DNA of 64,000 nt. Source: Erysipelotrichaceae bacterium (GTDB taxonomy: Bacteria; Bacillota_I; Bacilli_A; Erysipelotrichales; Erysipelotrichaceae). The notes beneath the pieces were generated by a model. That model made no database searches. It was not told the DNA's origin and worked only from the letters and a program-made list of their open reading frames with translations. Where the stretch lies: contig JAFTCJ010000020.1 of the NCBI GenBank assembly GCA_017454765.1, positions 1 through 64,000 of the forward strand, written 5' to 3'. The translations under genes and the position numbers were made by a program. Below are positions 8,220-16,138 of the stretch, piece after piece. Numbering within the stretch: the stretch's first letter is position 1; each line of letters starts with the position of its first letter.

Positions 8220-8843
8220 ATGAGAATCGGAGTCATTCAGGCAAGTTCGCAGGCTGGAAAAAACAGACTGATCTGTGAGACTGTAAGAGAATACGCAAAA
8301 GACTGTGAGGTCATCAATTTCGGCTGCACGGCAGAAGAAAAAAAGAAATATACCTATATCGAAATATCCATACTGATCGGTCTGCTTCTTAACAGCAAAG
8401 CAGTCGATTTCGTGGTGACGGGATGTTCCTCCGGACAGGGGATGATGCTGGCATGCAACAGTATGCCGGGCGTGATCTGCGGATATGCTCCGACAGCCAG
8501 GGACGCCTATCTTTTTGCCCAGATCAACAACGGCAACGCACTGTCACTTCCTTTGGGTGAAGACTATACCTGGACAGGAGAAGAGAATCTTAAGGAAACA
8601 ATCAGAGCGCTGTTCTTGGAACCGTTCGCTCAGGGATATCCAAAGAGTGAAGCGGACCGAAAACTGAAGGATACGGAATTACTGAAACAGATCAGAAAAC
8701 AGTCACAGATCAGTATGAAAGAACTGATGGAAAAACTCGACCGGAAACTGATCAGATCTGTCTTACGCAAACAGGATGTCATTGACTATATCCTGGAAAA
8801 AGGAAACAGGGAAGCTGCTGAACTGATAAAGGATCTCTTATGA
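8220..8843 (+). CDS. RpiB/LacA/LacB family sugar-phosphate isomerase-like protein
   Basis: Protein of 207 residues. The first 140 residues have the RpiB/LacAB fold: 'MRIGVIQASSQAGKN' start, 'VVTGCSSGQGMMLACNSMPGV' (the substrate loop, with the family Cys in 'TGCSSGQG') and 'TARDAYLFAQINNGNALSL'. Such enzymes interconvert aldose and ketose phosphates. The last 65 residues are a charged helical extension ('KQIRKQSQISMKELMEKL') not usual in RpiB. The substrate is unknown. SD-like GGAGAAAAG lies before the ATG at 8220. It overlaps the downstream methyltransferase by 4 bases, implying translational coupling. Confidence 0.82.
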   Translation: MRIGVIQASSQAGKNRLICETVREYAKDCEVINFGCTAEEKKKYTYIEISILIGLLLNSKAVDFVVTGCSSGQGMMLACNSMPGVICGYAPTARDAYLFAQINNGNALSLPLGEDYTWTGEENLKETIRALFLEPFAQGYPKSEADRKLKDTELLKQIRKQSQISMKELMEKLDRKLIRSVLRKQDVIDYILEKGNREAAELIKDLL

Positions 8844-9523
8844 GAAAAGATAAACGAAACTATTATGAGGCCTATGATGACAGGTATCGGACCGCCCATG
8901 AAAAAGGCGTTTCCTGGTCGAGCGATCAGAGTACCCCGATCGTCATAAAGATCATCCGGAAATATGGGATCGGACATGATGATAAACTGCTGGAGATCGG
9001 CTGCGGCGAAGGAAGAGACGCAAAGGCGGTATTGGATCTCGGATATGATCTGAACGCGACCGATATCTCTGAAGAAGCCGTTGCCTATTGCAAGAAAGTC
9101 ATGCCGGAATACGAAGATCGTTTTGCTGTCCTGGACTGTCTGAAAGATCATCCGGATCAGAAATATGATTTCATCTATGCGGTGGCCGTTGTTCACATGC
9201 TGGTAAGGGATGAAGACAGGGACGGTTTCTACCGCTTTATCCGTGAACATCTCAAACAAGGCGGAACTGCACTGATCTGTTCCATGGGAGACGGCGAGAT
9301 GCAGATGGAAAGCGATATCTCAGAAGCGTTCGATCTACAGGAAAGGGAACATGAATCCGGAAAGATGATGGTGGCTGCGACATCCTGCCGGATGGTGTCG
9401 TTCAGGACGTTTGTGGATGAACTAAAAAGAAACGGACTGGATATCATTGAAAAAGGCATCACAGGTTCTTTGCCGGATTTTGACAGCCTGATGTATGCAG
9501 TTGTGAAGAAGGAGGCAGAATGA
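8840..9523 (+). CDS. Class I SAM-dependent methyltransferase (TehB-like)
   Basis: Protein of 227 residues with a Rossmann-type methyltransferase core: motif I 'LLEIGCGEGRDAKAVLDLGYDL' near residues 48-70, acidic post-I 'ATDISEEAVAYCKK', motif II near 'KYDFIYAVAVVHML' and motif III 'HLKQGGTALICSMGDG'. It resembles small-molecule methyltransferases of the TehB/Methyltransf_25 type; the substrate is unknown. It sits in an operon with overlapping stops and starts on both sides (4 bases each), between the RpiB-like protein and a second methyltransferase. Confidence 0.85.
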   Translation: MRKDKRNYYEAYDDRYRTAHEKGVSWSSDQSTPIVIKIIRKYGIGHDDKLLEIGCGEGRDAKAVLDLGYDLNATDISEEAVAYCKKVMPEYEDRFAVLDCLKDHPDQKYDFIYAVAVVHMLVRDEDRDGFYRFIREHLKQGGTALICSMGDGEMQMESDISEAFDLQEREHESGKMMVAATSCRMVSFRTFVDELKRNGLDIIEKGITGSLPDFDSLMYAVVKKEAE

Positions 9524-10290
9524 ATCAGGAAAGAATCGATGCACTCAGGAAAGAGTGGGAAGAGGAAGAAAAGATCGCCCATATCCACGGATGGGATTTT
9601 TCCCATATCAATGACAGATATAACGAGGAAGAAGATCTGCCCTGGGATTATCAGACAGTCATTGAAGAATATCTGAAAGATGACATGAAGATACTGGATT
9701 ATGATACAGGCGGAGGAGAATTCCTTCTGTCTCTGCATCATCCTTACCGCAACACCGCCGCCACAGAAGGCTATCCGCCCAATGTGGAATTATGTAAGGA
9801 AGTATTGCTGCCTCTGGGAATCGATTTCAGGCAATGTCATGATGCTTCCGATATTCCGTTTGAAGATGCTTCCTTTGACATGATGATCAACAGACACGGA
9901 GATTTCGATCCGAAGGAATGCTACAGACTGCTGAAACCCGAAGGTCTGTTCATCACCCAGCAGGTGGGTTCGGAAAACGACAGGGATCTTGTGGAAATGG
10001 TCCTGCCGGATCAGCCCAAACCTTTCCCCGATCTGAATCTGAAAATACAGAGAAAGAAGTTTGAAGATGCCGGTTTTGAAATACTGAGAGCACAAGAGGT
10101 CTTCAGACCGATCTGTTTTTATGATATCGGTGCCTTTGTATGGTTCGCCCATATCATCGAATGGGAATTCCCGGGTTTCTTGGTAGAGCGCTGTTTTGAC
10201 AGACTGCTGAAGATGCAGGAAGAACTTGACAGAAACGGAAAGATAGCAGGAACGATCCACCGGTATCTGATCGCTGTCCGCAAACATTAA
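9520..10290 (+). CDS. Class I SAM-dependent methyltransferase
   Basis: Protein of 256 residues. Motif I is 'KILDYDTGGGEFLLSL', with Gly-Gly-Gly in place of the usual GCGxG, followed by 'DIPFEDASFDMMINRHGDF' and 'YRLLKPEGLFITQQVG', which complete a methyltransferase fold. The C-terminal third ('FYDIGAFVWFAHIIEWEFPGF') is typical of a Firmicute subgroup annotated only as methyltransferase. Substrate unknown. The start overlaps the upstream methyltransferase stop by 4 bases, and ogt begins one base after the stop, so the chain is co-translated. Confidence 0.85.
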   Translation: MNQERIDALRKEWEEEEKIAHIHGWDFSHINDRYNEEEDLPWDYQTVIEEYLKDDMKILDYDTGGGEFLLSLHHPYRNTAATEGYPPNVELCKEVLLPLGIDFRQCHDASDIPFEDASFDMMINRHGDFDPKECYRLLKPEGLFITQQVGSENDRDLVEMVLPDQPKPFPDLNLKIQRKKFEDAGFEILRAQEVFRPICFYDIGAFVWFAHIIEWEFPGFLVERCFDRLLKMQEELDRNGKIAGTIHRYLIAVRKH

Positions 10291-10291
10291 G

Positions 10292-10792
10292 ATGGAGTAT
10301 ATTTTTCGCTATGATTCACCGCTAGGCCCCATCACTCTGGCAAGTGACGGAGAGGCTCTGACAGGTCTCTGGTTTGATGATCAGAGGTTTTTCGGGGATA
10401 CGCTGGAAGAAGAACACGAAGAAAAAGATCTTCCGGTCTTTGAAGAAACAGTCAGATGGCTTGATCTGTATTTCTCCGGTGAGGATCCCGGTTTCAGGCC
10501 GCCGTTAAAATTCAGGGGCAGTTCTTTCCGCCGGGAAGTATGGAAGATCCTTTCTGACATTCCGTATGGGAAGACAAGATCCTACGGTGAGATCGCCGCG
10601 ATCGTCGGCAGAAGAAGAGGGATGAGTTCAATGTCATCACAGGCAGTCGGTTCGGCGATCGGCCATAATCCGATCAGTCTGATCGTTCCCTGTCACCGGG
10701 TCATCAAAGCAGACGGCGGTATCGGGGAATATGCCGGCGGTACAGAAAGAAAGATTGCGCTGCTGGAGCTGGAAAAAGGCACAAAACAGTGA
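10292..10792 (+). CDS. ogt: Methylated-DNA-[protein]-cysteine S-methyltransferase
   Basis: Suicide repair protein of 166 residues that moves the alkyl group of O6-alkylguanine in DNA to its own cysteine. The acceptor is Cys134 in 'IVPCHRVIKADGGIGEYAGG', with the DNA-binding 'IPYGKTRSYGEIA' helix region near 90-102 and 'AVGSAIGHNP' at about 118-127. It has the stand-alone Ogt length and no Ada domain. It is last in the chain from 7635 or 8220. With the AlkD gene at 2.1 kb it gives two alkylation-damage functions in this segment. Confidence 0.93.
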   Translation: MEYIFRYDSPLGPITLASDGEALTGLWFDDQRFFGDTLEEEHEEKDLPVFEETVRWLDLYFSGEDPGFRPPLKFRGSSFRREVWKILSDIPYGKTRSYGEIAAIVGRRRGMSSMSSQAVGSAIGHNPISLIVPCHRVIKADGGIGEYAGGTERKIALLELEKGTKQ

Positions 10793-10802
10793 AAGGAACA
10801 CA

Positions 10803-10808
10803 TATAAT
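10803..10808 (+). promoter_or_regulatory. Probable -10 box
   Basis: TATAAT lies 41 bases before the ATG at 10849, between ogt and the truncated SpoIIE-type gene. The -35 is not clear. Confidence 0.4.
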
Positions 10809-10848
10809 AAATCTGTAGAGTATTAATCATCGATTCAGGGAGAACGTT

Positions 10849-11304
10849 ATGCAGGATCATTTGGGTAAAAAAGTCGAAATAAAGAGATCAGATTCCCTGT
10901 CTTATTCAACAGTCATGGTCGCAGGAGTCAGCTGCATCATGCTGGGAGTGATCGCGCTGGTCTTGGGCCTGGGGCTGTATGGAAAGGCTGTCGCCGATCA
11001 GTATATCACCAGAGCTTTTGATCTGGCCAAGACCGCTTCTGTTTCCGCGACCCACGGAGCGAATTCGATACAGCTCAAACCCGGCGATTCCATCTTCCTT
11101 TACACGGATGGCATCCCTGAGGCAAACGATCCGGATCAGAAGTTCTTCGGTATGGACAGACTGAAGGAAGCGCTCAACAGAAGACCGGACGCATCCTGTG
11201 AAGAGACGGTTTCCATCGTCAAGGAAGTTGTGGATGAATTTGTGAAAGACGCAGATCAGTTTGATGATCAGACGATGCTGTGTTTCAGATATTACGGAAA
11301 ATAG
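10849..11304 (+). pseudogene. Internally deleted SpoIIE-family (PP2C-type) phosphatase
   Basis: Open frame of 151 residues that looks like two ends of a much larger protein joined in frame. Residues 1-65 hold a cytosolic start and one membrane segment ('VAGVSCIMLGVIALVLGLGL') followed by 'ADQYITRAFDLAKTAS', as at the start of a sensor-type phosphatase. Residues about 75-151 are the last quarter of a SpoIIE domain: 'LKPGDSIFLYTDGIPEAND', then 'DDQTMLCFRYYGK'. The sensor region, second membrane segment and most catalytic aspartates are missing. The ribosome site (AGGGAGA) and -10 box are intact, so it is probably expressed but cannot be an active phosphatase. Confidence 0.7.
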
Positions 11305-11313
11305 GAGAACGAT

Positions 11314-12159
11314 ATGATCAGAGCGATCATACTGGATATTGACGGTACGCTGGTCAATGATGAAAAGATCATCACGCCGGAGACAAAAAAAGCCCTGCTG
11401 AAGGCTCAGGATATGGGCATCCGTCTGGCCATCGCTTCCGCAAGAAGCGACAACGGCTTGAGAAGATTCGGCAGATGGCTGGATTTTGAGAAGCATCACG
11501 GCATTTTCATCTGCTACAACGGCGGACTGATCTTAGACAGTCAGAGCAATGAAGTGTATTTTGAAAAATCGATGCCCAGGCAACTGGCAAAGGAGATCCT
11601 GAATCATCTCAAGCAGTTCAAATGCATCCCGATGGTCAATAAAGATGAATACATGTATCTTTATGATGCCTATGACGGGATCATCAATGTCAACGGAGAA
11701 GAAAGAGACATCATACGCTATGAGACCAGGACCAATGAATTCCTGATCTGTGAGAAGAAGGATCTGGCTGAGTTCATCGACTTCGATGTGCCAAAGATCC
11801 TGGTCGCAGCCGATACCGATTATCTGGCGAAGCATCATGAGGAGATGGGAGCACCGTTCTTGGACAGAGCCAAGTGCACGCTGACGGCACCGTTCTTCTA
11901 TGAGTTCAATGCCAAGGGCGTCGACAAGGCAAAGGCGATCAGCGATGCCTTTGACAGGATGGGCATATCAGAGGATGAGATGATGGCGTTCGGCGATGCA
12001 CAGAATGACATCTCGATGCTGACACATGTGAAATACGGCATCGCCATGGGCAATGGTGTCGATGAGGTGAAAAAAGTGGCCTTCGATGTCACCGATGACA
12101 ACAATCATGACGGGATCGCGAAGGCGCTGTATAAATATATTCCTGAGTTATGTGAGTAA
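11314..12159 (+). CDS. Cof-type HAD-IIB phosphatase
   Basis: Protein of 281 residues in the HAD superfamily, Cof subgroup, which hydrolyses small phosphates such as sugar phosphates or flavin mononucleotide. Motif I 'DIDGTLVNDE' (nucleophile Asp near residue 8) starts the protein; the C2-type cap lies in the middle; 'KAISDAFDRMGI' and motif IV 'MMAFGDAQNDISML' close the core. The substrate cannot be told from sequence. AGGAGA is eight bases before the ATG, and the gene follows the truncated SpoIIE-type gene by nine bases. It ends at a terminator shared with copA. Confidence 0.9.
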   Translation: MIRAIILDIDGTLVNDEKIITPETKKALLKAQDMGIRLAIASARSDNGLRRFGRWLDFEKHHGIFICYNGGLILDSQSNEVYFEKSMPRQLAKEILNHLKQFKCIPMVNKDEYMYLYDAYDGIINVNGEERDIIRYETRTNEFLICEKKDLAEFIDFDVPKILVAADTDYLAKHHEEMGAPFLDRAKCTLTAPFFYEFNAKGVDKAKAISDAFDRMGISEDEMMAFGDAQNDISMLTHVKYGIAMGNGVDEVKKVAFDVTDDNNHDGIAKALYKYIPELCE

Positions 12160-12160
12160 G

Positions 12161-12188
12161 AAAAAGAACGGGGAACCCGTTCTTTCAT
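12161..12188. terminator. Bidirectional terminator between HAD gene and copA
   Basis: Ten-base stem AAAGAACGGG / CCCGTTCTTT (12163-12172 with 12176-12185), loop GAA. The minus strand ends in TTTTTCTT, so it mainly serves copA, whose stop lies at 12190. Confidence 0.85.
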
Positions 12189-12189
12189 T

Positions 12190-12399
12190 CTACTCAACGC
12201 CGTTGTACTGATAATCTTTTGCTTCGATGGCTTGCTTCACAGCTGCTTCATCAAATTCTCCGCAGACAGTGATGACGCAGTTGTTTTCCTTGTGGGAAGG
12301 TCTTGCTTCTTCGATGAAGTCCAGAGCTTCCAGTGCTTTCTTGACGTTTGCTTCGCAGTGTTCACACATCATGCCTTCGATTTTCAGAGTTTTTTCCAT
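12190..12399 (-). other. Possible internal start making a free CopZ-like chaperone from the copA message
   Basis: Within copA, in the same frame, an ATG at 12399 is preceded by AAAGGAAAG eight or nine bases upstream, a good ribosome site in the middle of a coding region. Translation from it would give a 69-residue protein that is exactly one HMA domain: '[15 protein letters not shown]' to 'YNGVE'. This is the usual size of CopZ, the cytosolic Cu(I) carrier that normally has its own gene beside copA but is absent here. The sequence and site are seen; internal initiation is inference. Confidence 0.4.
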
Positions 12400-14718
12400 A
12401 TTGTCTTTCCTTTCTGTTTCGATCTCAAGATCGATCTGATCTTTGGGTGCTTTATCGTGTTTTGTATCGTGGATATTGAACAGATTGAGTCTCAGTGCGT
12501 TCATGCATACCGTGAAGCTGGAAAGGCTCATGGCAGCGGCACCGATCATCGGATTCATTTTATAGGAGAAGAGTCCTGCTGCCAAGGGGATGCAGATGAG
12601 ATTGTAGAAGAAGGCCCAGAAGAGGTTTTCATGGATGTTCTTCAGAGTCTGTCTGCTTAAACGGATGGCAGCTGCAACATCGCTTAACGAGGAGTTCATC
12701 AGGACGATGTCTGCCGAGTCGATCGCGACATCGGTCCCGGCACCGATGGCGATGCCGATATCCGCTCTGGTCAGTGCCGGTGCATCGTTGATGCCGTCTC
12801 CGACCATGGCGGTTTTTCCGTATTTCTGGAGTTTGCGTATGACTTCTTCCTTGCCGTCGGGCAGCACACCGGCGATCGTTTCATCGACACCGGCTTCAGC
12901 GCCTATGGCTCTGGCGGTCTGTTCATTGTCTCCTGTCAGCATGACCACTTTCATGCCCTGTTTCCTCAGCTGGGCGATCGCCTCGGGAGAGTCTTCCTTG
13001 ATCGTATCGGCGACAGCGATGATGCCCAAGAGTTTTCCTTCTTCTTCAAAGAAGAGCGGTGTCTTGCCCTGTTTCGAGAGTTCTTCCGCTGTTTTCAGTA
13101 CATCATCTGACAGTTTCAGTATCGTTGATATGTATTTGCCGCTTCCGGCATGCAGGAGTTTTCCGCCGATCTTTCCCTGCAGTCCGTTGCCCGGAAGGAT
13201 GGTGAATTCCTTTGTATCCAGATTCCTGATCGTTTCTTCTTCCGCTTTGGCGGCGACAGCTCTGGCCAGAGGATGTTCGCTCTTGGCTTCCAGCGATGAG
13301 GCTTTCTGCAGAAGCTGTGTATCACTGATGCCGCCGCAAGGGATCATATCGGTCACTTTCGGTTCTCCCGAAGTGATGGTTCCGGTCTTGTCGAGAACGA
13401 CGATCTGTGTCCTGCCGGCGTTCTCCAGAGCTTCGGATGTCTTGAAGAGGATGCCGTTTCTGGCGCCGATCCCGTTGCCGACCATGATGGCGACCGGTGT
13501 TGCCAGTCCCAGAGCACAGGGGCAGGAGATGACCAGGACGGAAATGCCCCTGGCCAGTGCGAAGCTCAGACTCTTTCCGGCGATCAGCCAGCCGATGATG
13601 ACCAGTGCCGATATGGTGATGACGGCAGGAACGAATACGCCGGATACCTTGTCGGCGATCCTGGCGATCGGTGCCTTGGTTGCAGCGGCATCCGACACCA
13701 TGTGTATGATCTGGGAGAGCGTCGTGTCTTCTCCGACTCTTGTCGCCTGACAGCGGATGAAGCCGGACTGGTTGGTCGTGGCAGCCGATACCTTGTCACC
13801 CGGTGCTTTATCGACCGGGATCGATTCACCGGTCAGAGCCGATTCATTGACGGCACTTTCTCCTTCCAGGACGATGCCGTCGACAGGGATGTTTTCACCC
13901 GGCCTGACCACGAAGATATCACCGGTATTGACTTCATCGATATTCACTTCGACTTCTGCACCGTCTCTGTAGAGGGTCGCTGTTTTAGGAGCGAGCTTCA
14001 TCAGACTTTTCAAGGCATCTGTCGTTCTTCCCTTGGACATCGCTTCCAGCATCTTGCCGATCGTGATGAGTGCCGGGATCATGGCTGCGGATTCGAAGTA
14101 GAGTTCATTGTGATAGGTCTCCATCAGATCCATGTTGGAGGCGCCATTCGTGATCATGCAGCACATCTTGTAGAAGACGATGACCGACCAGAACAGCGAT
14201 ACCGATGATCCCAGTGCCACCAGTGTATCCATATTGGGAGCACCGTGGAGAAGGGAGGAGAATCCGCTGGTGAAGAATTTATGATTGATGATCATGACGA
14301 TGATCGCCAGCAGCAGCTGGGTCAGGGCAAGTGCGAGATGATTGTGCGTGAAGAAAGCAGGCAGAGGCCAGCCCCACATGTTGTGGCCCATCGTGATATA
14401 CATGAGGACCGCAAGAAAGAAGGCGGACAGGAGCAGACGTTTTTTCAGTTTCGGTGTTTCCCTGTCTTTGCGTGCCTCTTCTTCCGCAGAAAGAGACGAT
14501 GTTTTCTCCTGTGACTGTTTCCCTTTGAGCGAAGCGCCGTAGCCGGCATCTTCGACCGCTTTGATGATGTCACAAGACTGTGCCGTTCCTTCCACGCCCA
14601 TCGAGTTTGTCAGCAGAGACACCGATACCGAAGAAACACCCGGTACTTTGCCTACGGCTTTTTCGACTCTGGCCTGACAGGCGGCACAGCTCATTCCTGT
14701 TACGATATACTGTTCCAT
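12190..14718 (-). CDS. copA: Copper-exporting P-type ATPase with HMA domains at both ends
   Basis: P1B ATPase of 842 residues that pumps Cu(I) out of the cell. The N-terminal metal-binding HMA domain has 'GMSCAAC' (Cys11, Cys14). The membrane 'CPC' ion motif is at 399-401, the phosphorylation site is 'DKTGT' (Asp443), followed by the HP motif 'SEHPLARA', the hinge '[10 protein letters not shown]', and copper-type 'YN' and 'MSLSS' in the last two membrane helices. Unusually a second HMA domain (774-842, Cys785/Cys788 in 'GMMCEHC') is joined to the C-terminus after a charged linker and resembles a free CopZ chaperone. It lies nine bases behind csoR and is presumably copper-induced through the operator at 15034. 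Confidence 0.95.
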   Translation of the reverse strand: MEQYIVTGMSCAACQARVEKAVGKVPGVSSVSVSLLTNSMGVEGTAQSCDIIKAVEDAGYGASLKGKQSQEKTSSLSAEEEARKDRETPKLKKRLLLSAFFLAVLMYITMGHNMWGWPLPAFFTHNHLALALTQLLLAIIVMIINHKFFTSGFSSLLHGAPNMDTLVALGSSVSLFWSVIVFYKMCCMITNGASNMDLMETYHNELYFESAAMIPALITIGKMLEAMSKGRTTDALKSLMKLAPKTATLYRDGAEVEVNIDEVNTGDIFVVRPGENIPVDGIVLEGESAVNESALTGESIPVDKAPGDKVSAATTNQSGFIRCQATRVGEDTTLSQIIHMVSDAAATKAPIARIADKVSGVFVPAVITISALVIIGWLIAGKSLSFALARGISVLVISCPCALGLATPVAIMVGNGIGARNGILFKTSEALENAGRTQIVVLDKTGTITSGEPKVTDMIPCGGISDTQLLQKASSLEAKSEHPLARAVAAKAEEETIRNLDTKEFTILPGNGLQGKIGGKLLHAGSGKYISTILKLSDDVLKTAEELSKQGKTPLFFEEEGKLLGIIAVADTIKEDSPEAIAQLRKQGMKVVMLTGDNEQTARAIGAEAGVDETIAGVLPDGKEEVIRKLQKYGKTAMVGDGINDAPALTRADIGIAIGAGTDVAIDSADIVLMNSSLSDVAAAIRLSRQTLKNIHENLFWAFFYNLICIPLAAGLFSYKMNPMIGAAAMSLSSFTVCMNALRLNLFNIHDTKHDKAPKDQIDLEIETERKDNMEKTLKIEGMMCEHCEANVKKALEALDFIEEARPSHKENNCVITVCGEFDEAAVKQAIEAKDYQYNGVE

Positions 14719-14727
14719 ATGTTTCTC

Positions 14728-15012
14728 CTATTTCATGAGTTTCTGAAGCGTTCTGACAAATTCATCGATCGCTTCCTCATCATTGTTCTGAATGTCTTCC
14801 CTGACACAGCTTCTGATGTGGCAGGTCAGCAGTTCCTTGTTGAAGCTGTTGAGAGCTGCACTGACAGCCGATACCTGCGTCAGGATCTCAGGACAGTAGG
14901 CATCGTTTTCGATCATGTTCTGTATGCCTCTGATCTGACCTTCTGCCAGTTTCAGACGTTTGATCAGCTTTTTCTTTTCTTCTTCGCTGCGTATCTTTTT
15001 TCGTTCCGTCAT
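14728..15012 (-). CDS. csoR: Copper-sensing repressor CsoR
   Basis: All-helical DUF156 repressor of 94 residues that binds its operator when copper-free and leaves it on binding Cu(I). The ligand set is present with canonical spacing: Cys40 ('AYCPEI'), His65 and Cys69 ('CHIRSC'). 'EGQIRGIQNMIE' is the family signature. An upstream in-frame ATG at 15024 overlaps the operator, but GAGG stands six bases before 15012, which is chosen. It is first gene of csoR-copA, with the operator immediately upstream. Confidence 0.93.
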   Translation of the reverse strand: MTERKKIRSEEEKKKLIKRLKLAEGQIRGIQNMIENDAYCPEILTQVSAVSAALNSFNKELLTCHIRSCVREDIQNNDEEAIDEFVRTLQKLMK

Positions 15013-15023
15013 AGTTAACCTCA

Positions 15024-15044
15024 TATACCCCCTGGGGGTATATT
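15024..15044. promoter_or_regulatory. CsoR operator
   Basis: Perfect palindrome of ten-base arms, ATATACCCCC and GGGGGTATAT, around one central base at 15034. This is the ATACCCCC/GGGGGTAT architecture of known CsoR sites. It covers the expected transcription start of csoR-copA, so bound CsoR would block initiation. Confidence 0.9.
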
Positions 15045-15046
15045 TA

Positions 15047-15074
15047 ATGTAACACAGGAAAGATGATTCGTCAA
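15047..15074 (-). promoter_or_regulatory. Promoter of csoR-copA
   Basis: On the minus strand, TTGACG (15069-15074) and TACATT (15047-15052) are separated by 16 bases. The start point would fall at the edge of the CsoR palindrome. A TATAAT at 15097-15102 on the plus strand probably serves the divergent oxidoreductase gene. Confidence 0.7.
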
Positions 15075-15148
15075 CAAAAACGATGTGTACGGATTGTATA
15101 ATGAAGAAAAGAAGGATATCGGATCATATCAGAAAAGGGGGATAGGAA

Positions 15149-16138
15149 ATGAAACGGATGAATCTGGCTGTCGTCGGTACCGGACCGATCGCCGCATCGA
15201 TGGTACAGGCTGCCCATGAGGTTGACGGAGCAGCGGCTTATGCCGTGTATTCGCGTTCTTATGAAAAGGGCAGAGCATTTGCGGAAAAGAATCAGATCGA
15301 CTGGGTCTATACCGATTTTGAGGAGATGCTGAAGGACGAGAATGTCGATTTCGTCTATCTTGCTTCTCCCAACTCTCTTCATTATTCCCAGGCAAAGGAT
15401 GTGATCAAGGCCCGCAAGAACGTCATCGTCGAAAAACCGTTCTGTTCCAACAGGAAACAGGCTGCCGATCTGATCGCCAGGGCAAAAAGAAACAATGTCT
15501 GGATCTTCGAAGCGATCACGGTCCCTCACAAGAAAAACTATCAGCTTCTGAAAGAAAAGATCAGAGAGCTGGGAAAGATCAAGGAAGTCCAGTGTACCTA
15601 TCTGCAGTACTCCCGCAAGTATCAGGAATTATTGGAAGGCAAGCAGCCCAATGTTTTCACGCTTCAGTATTCGGGCGGTTCTCTGATGGATCTGAATATC
15701 TATAACATTCATTTTGTGATCGGTCTGTTCGGAAAACCGGACAGGGTGTCATACATCTGCCGCAAATACAAGAACGGTGTCGATCTGGGGGGAACGGTTT
15801 CCATGGAATATGACGGGATGAATGTATCGGCTCTGGCAGGAAAGGATCTGAGCGGAGAGAACCGAGTTCTGATCTCGGGAGAAAACGGCTACATCGTCGT
15901 TCACGGCGGCAGCAACGGTCCCAAGCCGTTTACGGTATGTATCGACGGAAATGAGGAGTTCTTCGATGAAGACAGCGGTACTTCCTGGCTTTATGACGAA
16001 CTGAATGATTTCTATCATTATTATGATGAGGATAACCGGGAAATGATGAAGAGCCTGCTGGATCTAAGTGATCTGGCGATGTGGGTGGTCGATGAGGCAA
16101 AGAGATCTGCCGGCATCGTATTTGAGGAGGACAAATGA
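15149..16138 (+). CDS. Gfo/Idh/MocA family oxidoreductase
   Basis: NAD(P)-dependent oxidoreductase of 329 residues. N-terminal Rossmann motif is 'VVGTGPIAASM' (residues 8-18), the catalytic 'EKP' lies at 95-97 in 'NVIVEKPFCSN', and a C-terminal beta-sheet substrate domain carries 'GGSLMDLNIYNIHFVIGLFG'. Members oxidise or reduce sugars, inositols or dihydrodiols; the substrate here is unknown. Its stop overlaps the start of a nucleoside hydrolase by 4 bases, so the two are coupled and may act on the sugar released from a nucleoside. AAAAGGGGGATAGGAA supplies the ribosome site. Confidence 0.9.
   Translation: MKRMNLAVVGTGPIAASMVQAAHEVDGAAAYAVYSRSYEKGRAFAEKNQIDWVYTDFEEMLKDENVDFVYLASPNSLHYSQAKDVIKARKNVIVEKPFCSNRKQAADLIARAKRNNVWIFEAITVPHKKNYQLLKEKIRELGKIKEVQCTYLQYSRKYQELLEGKQPNVFTLQYSGGSLMDLNIYNIHFVIGLFGKPDRVSYICRKYKNGVDLGGTVSMEYDGMNVSALAGKDLSGENRVLISGENGYIVVHGGSNGPKPFTVCIDGNEEFFDEDSGTSWLYDELNDFYHYYDEDNREMMKSLLDLSDLAMWVVDEAKRSAGIVFEEDK

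Noticed and set aside
12635-13750. Long open frame (371 codons) on the plus strand inside copA
   Set aside because: It is antisense to the conserved ATPase core, has no ribosome site and its low-complexity Ser/Ala/Met composition reflects the opposite strand's codons.
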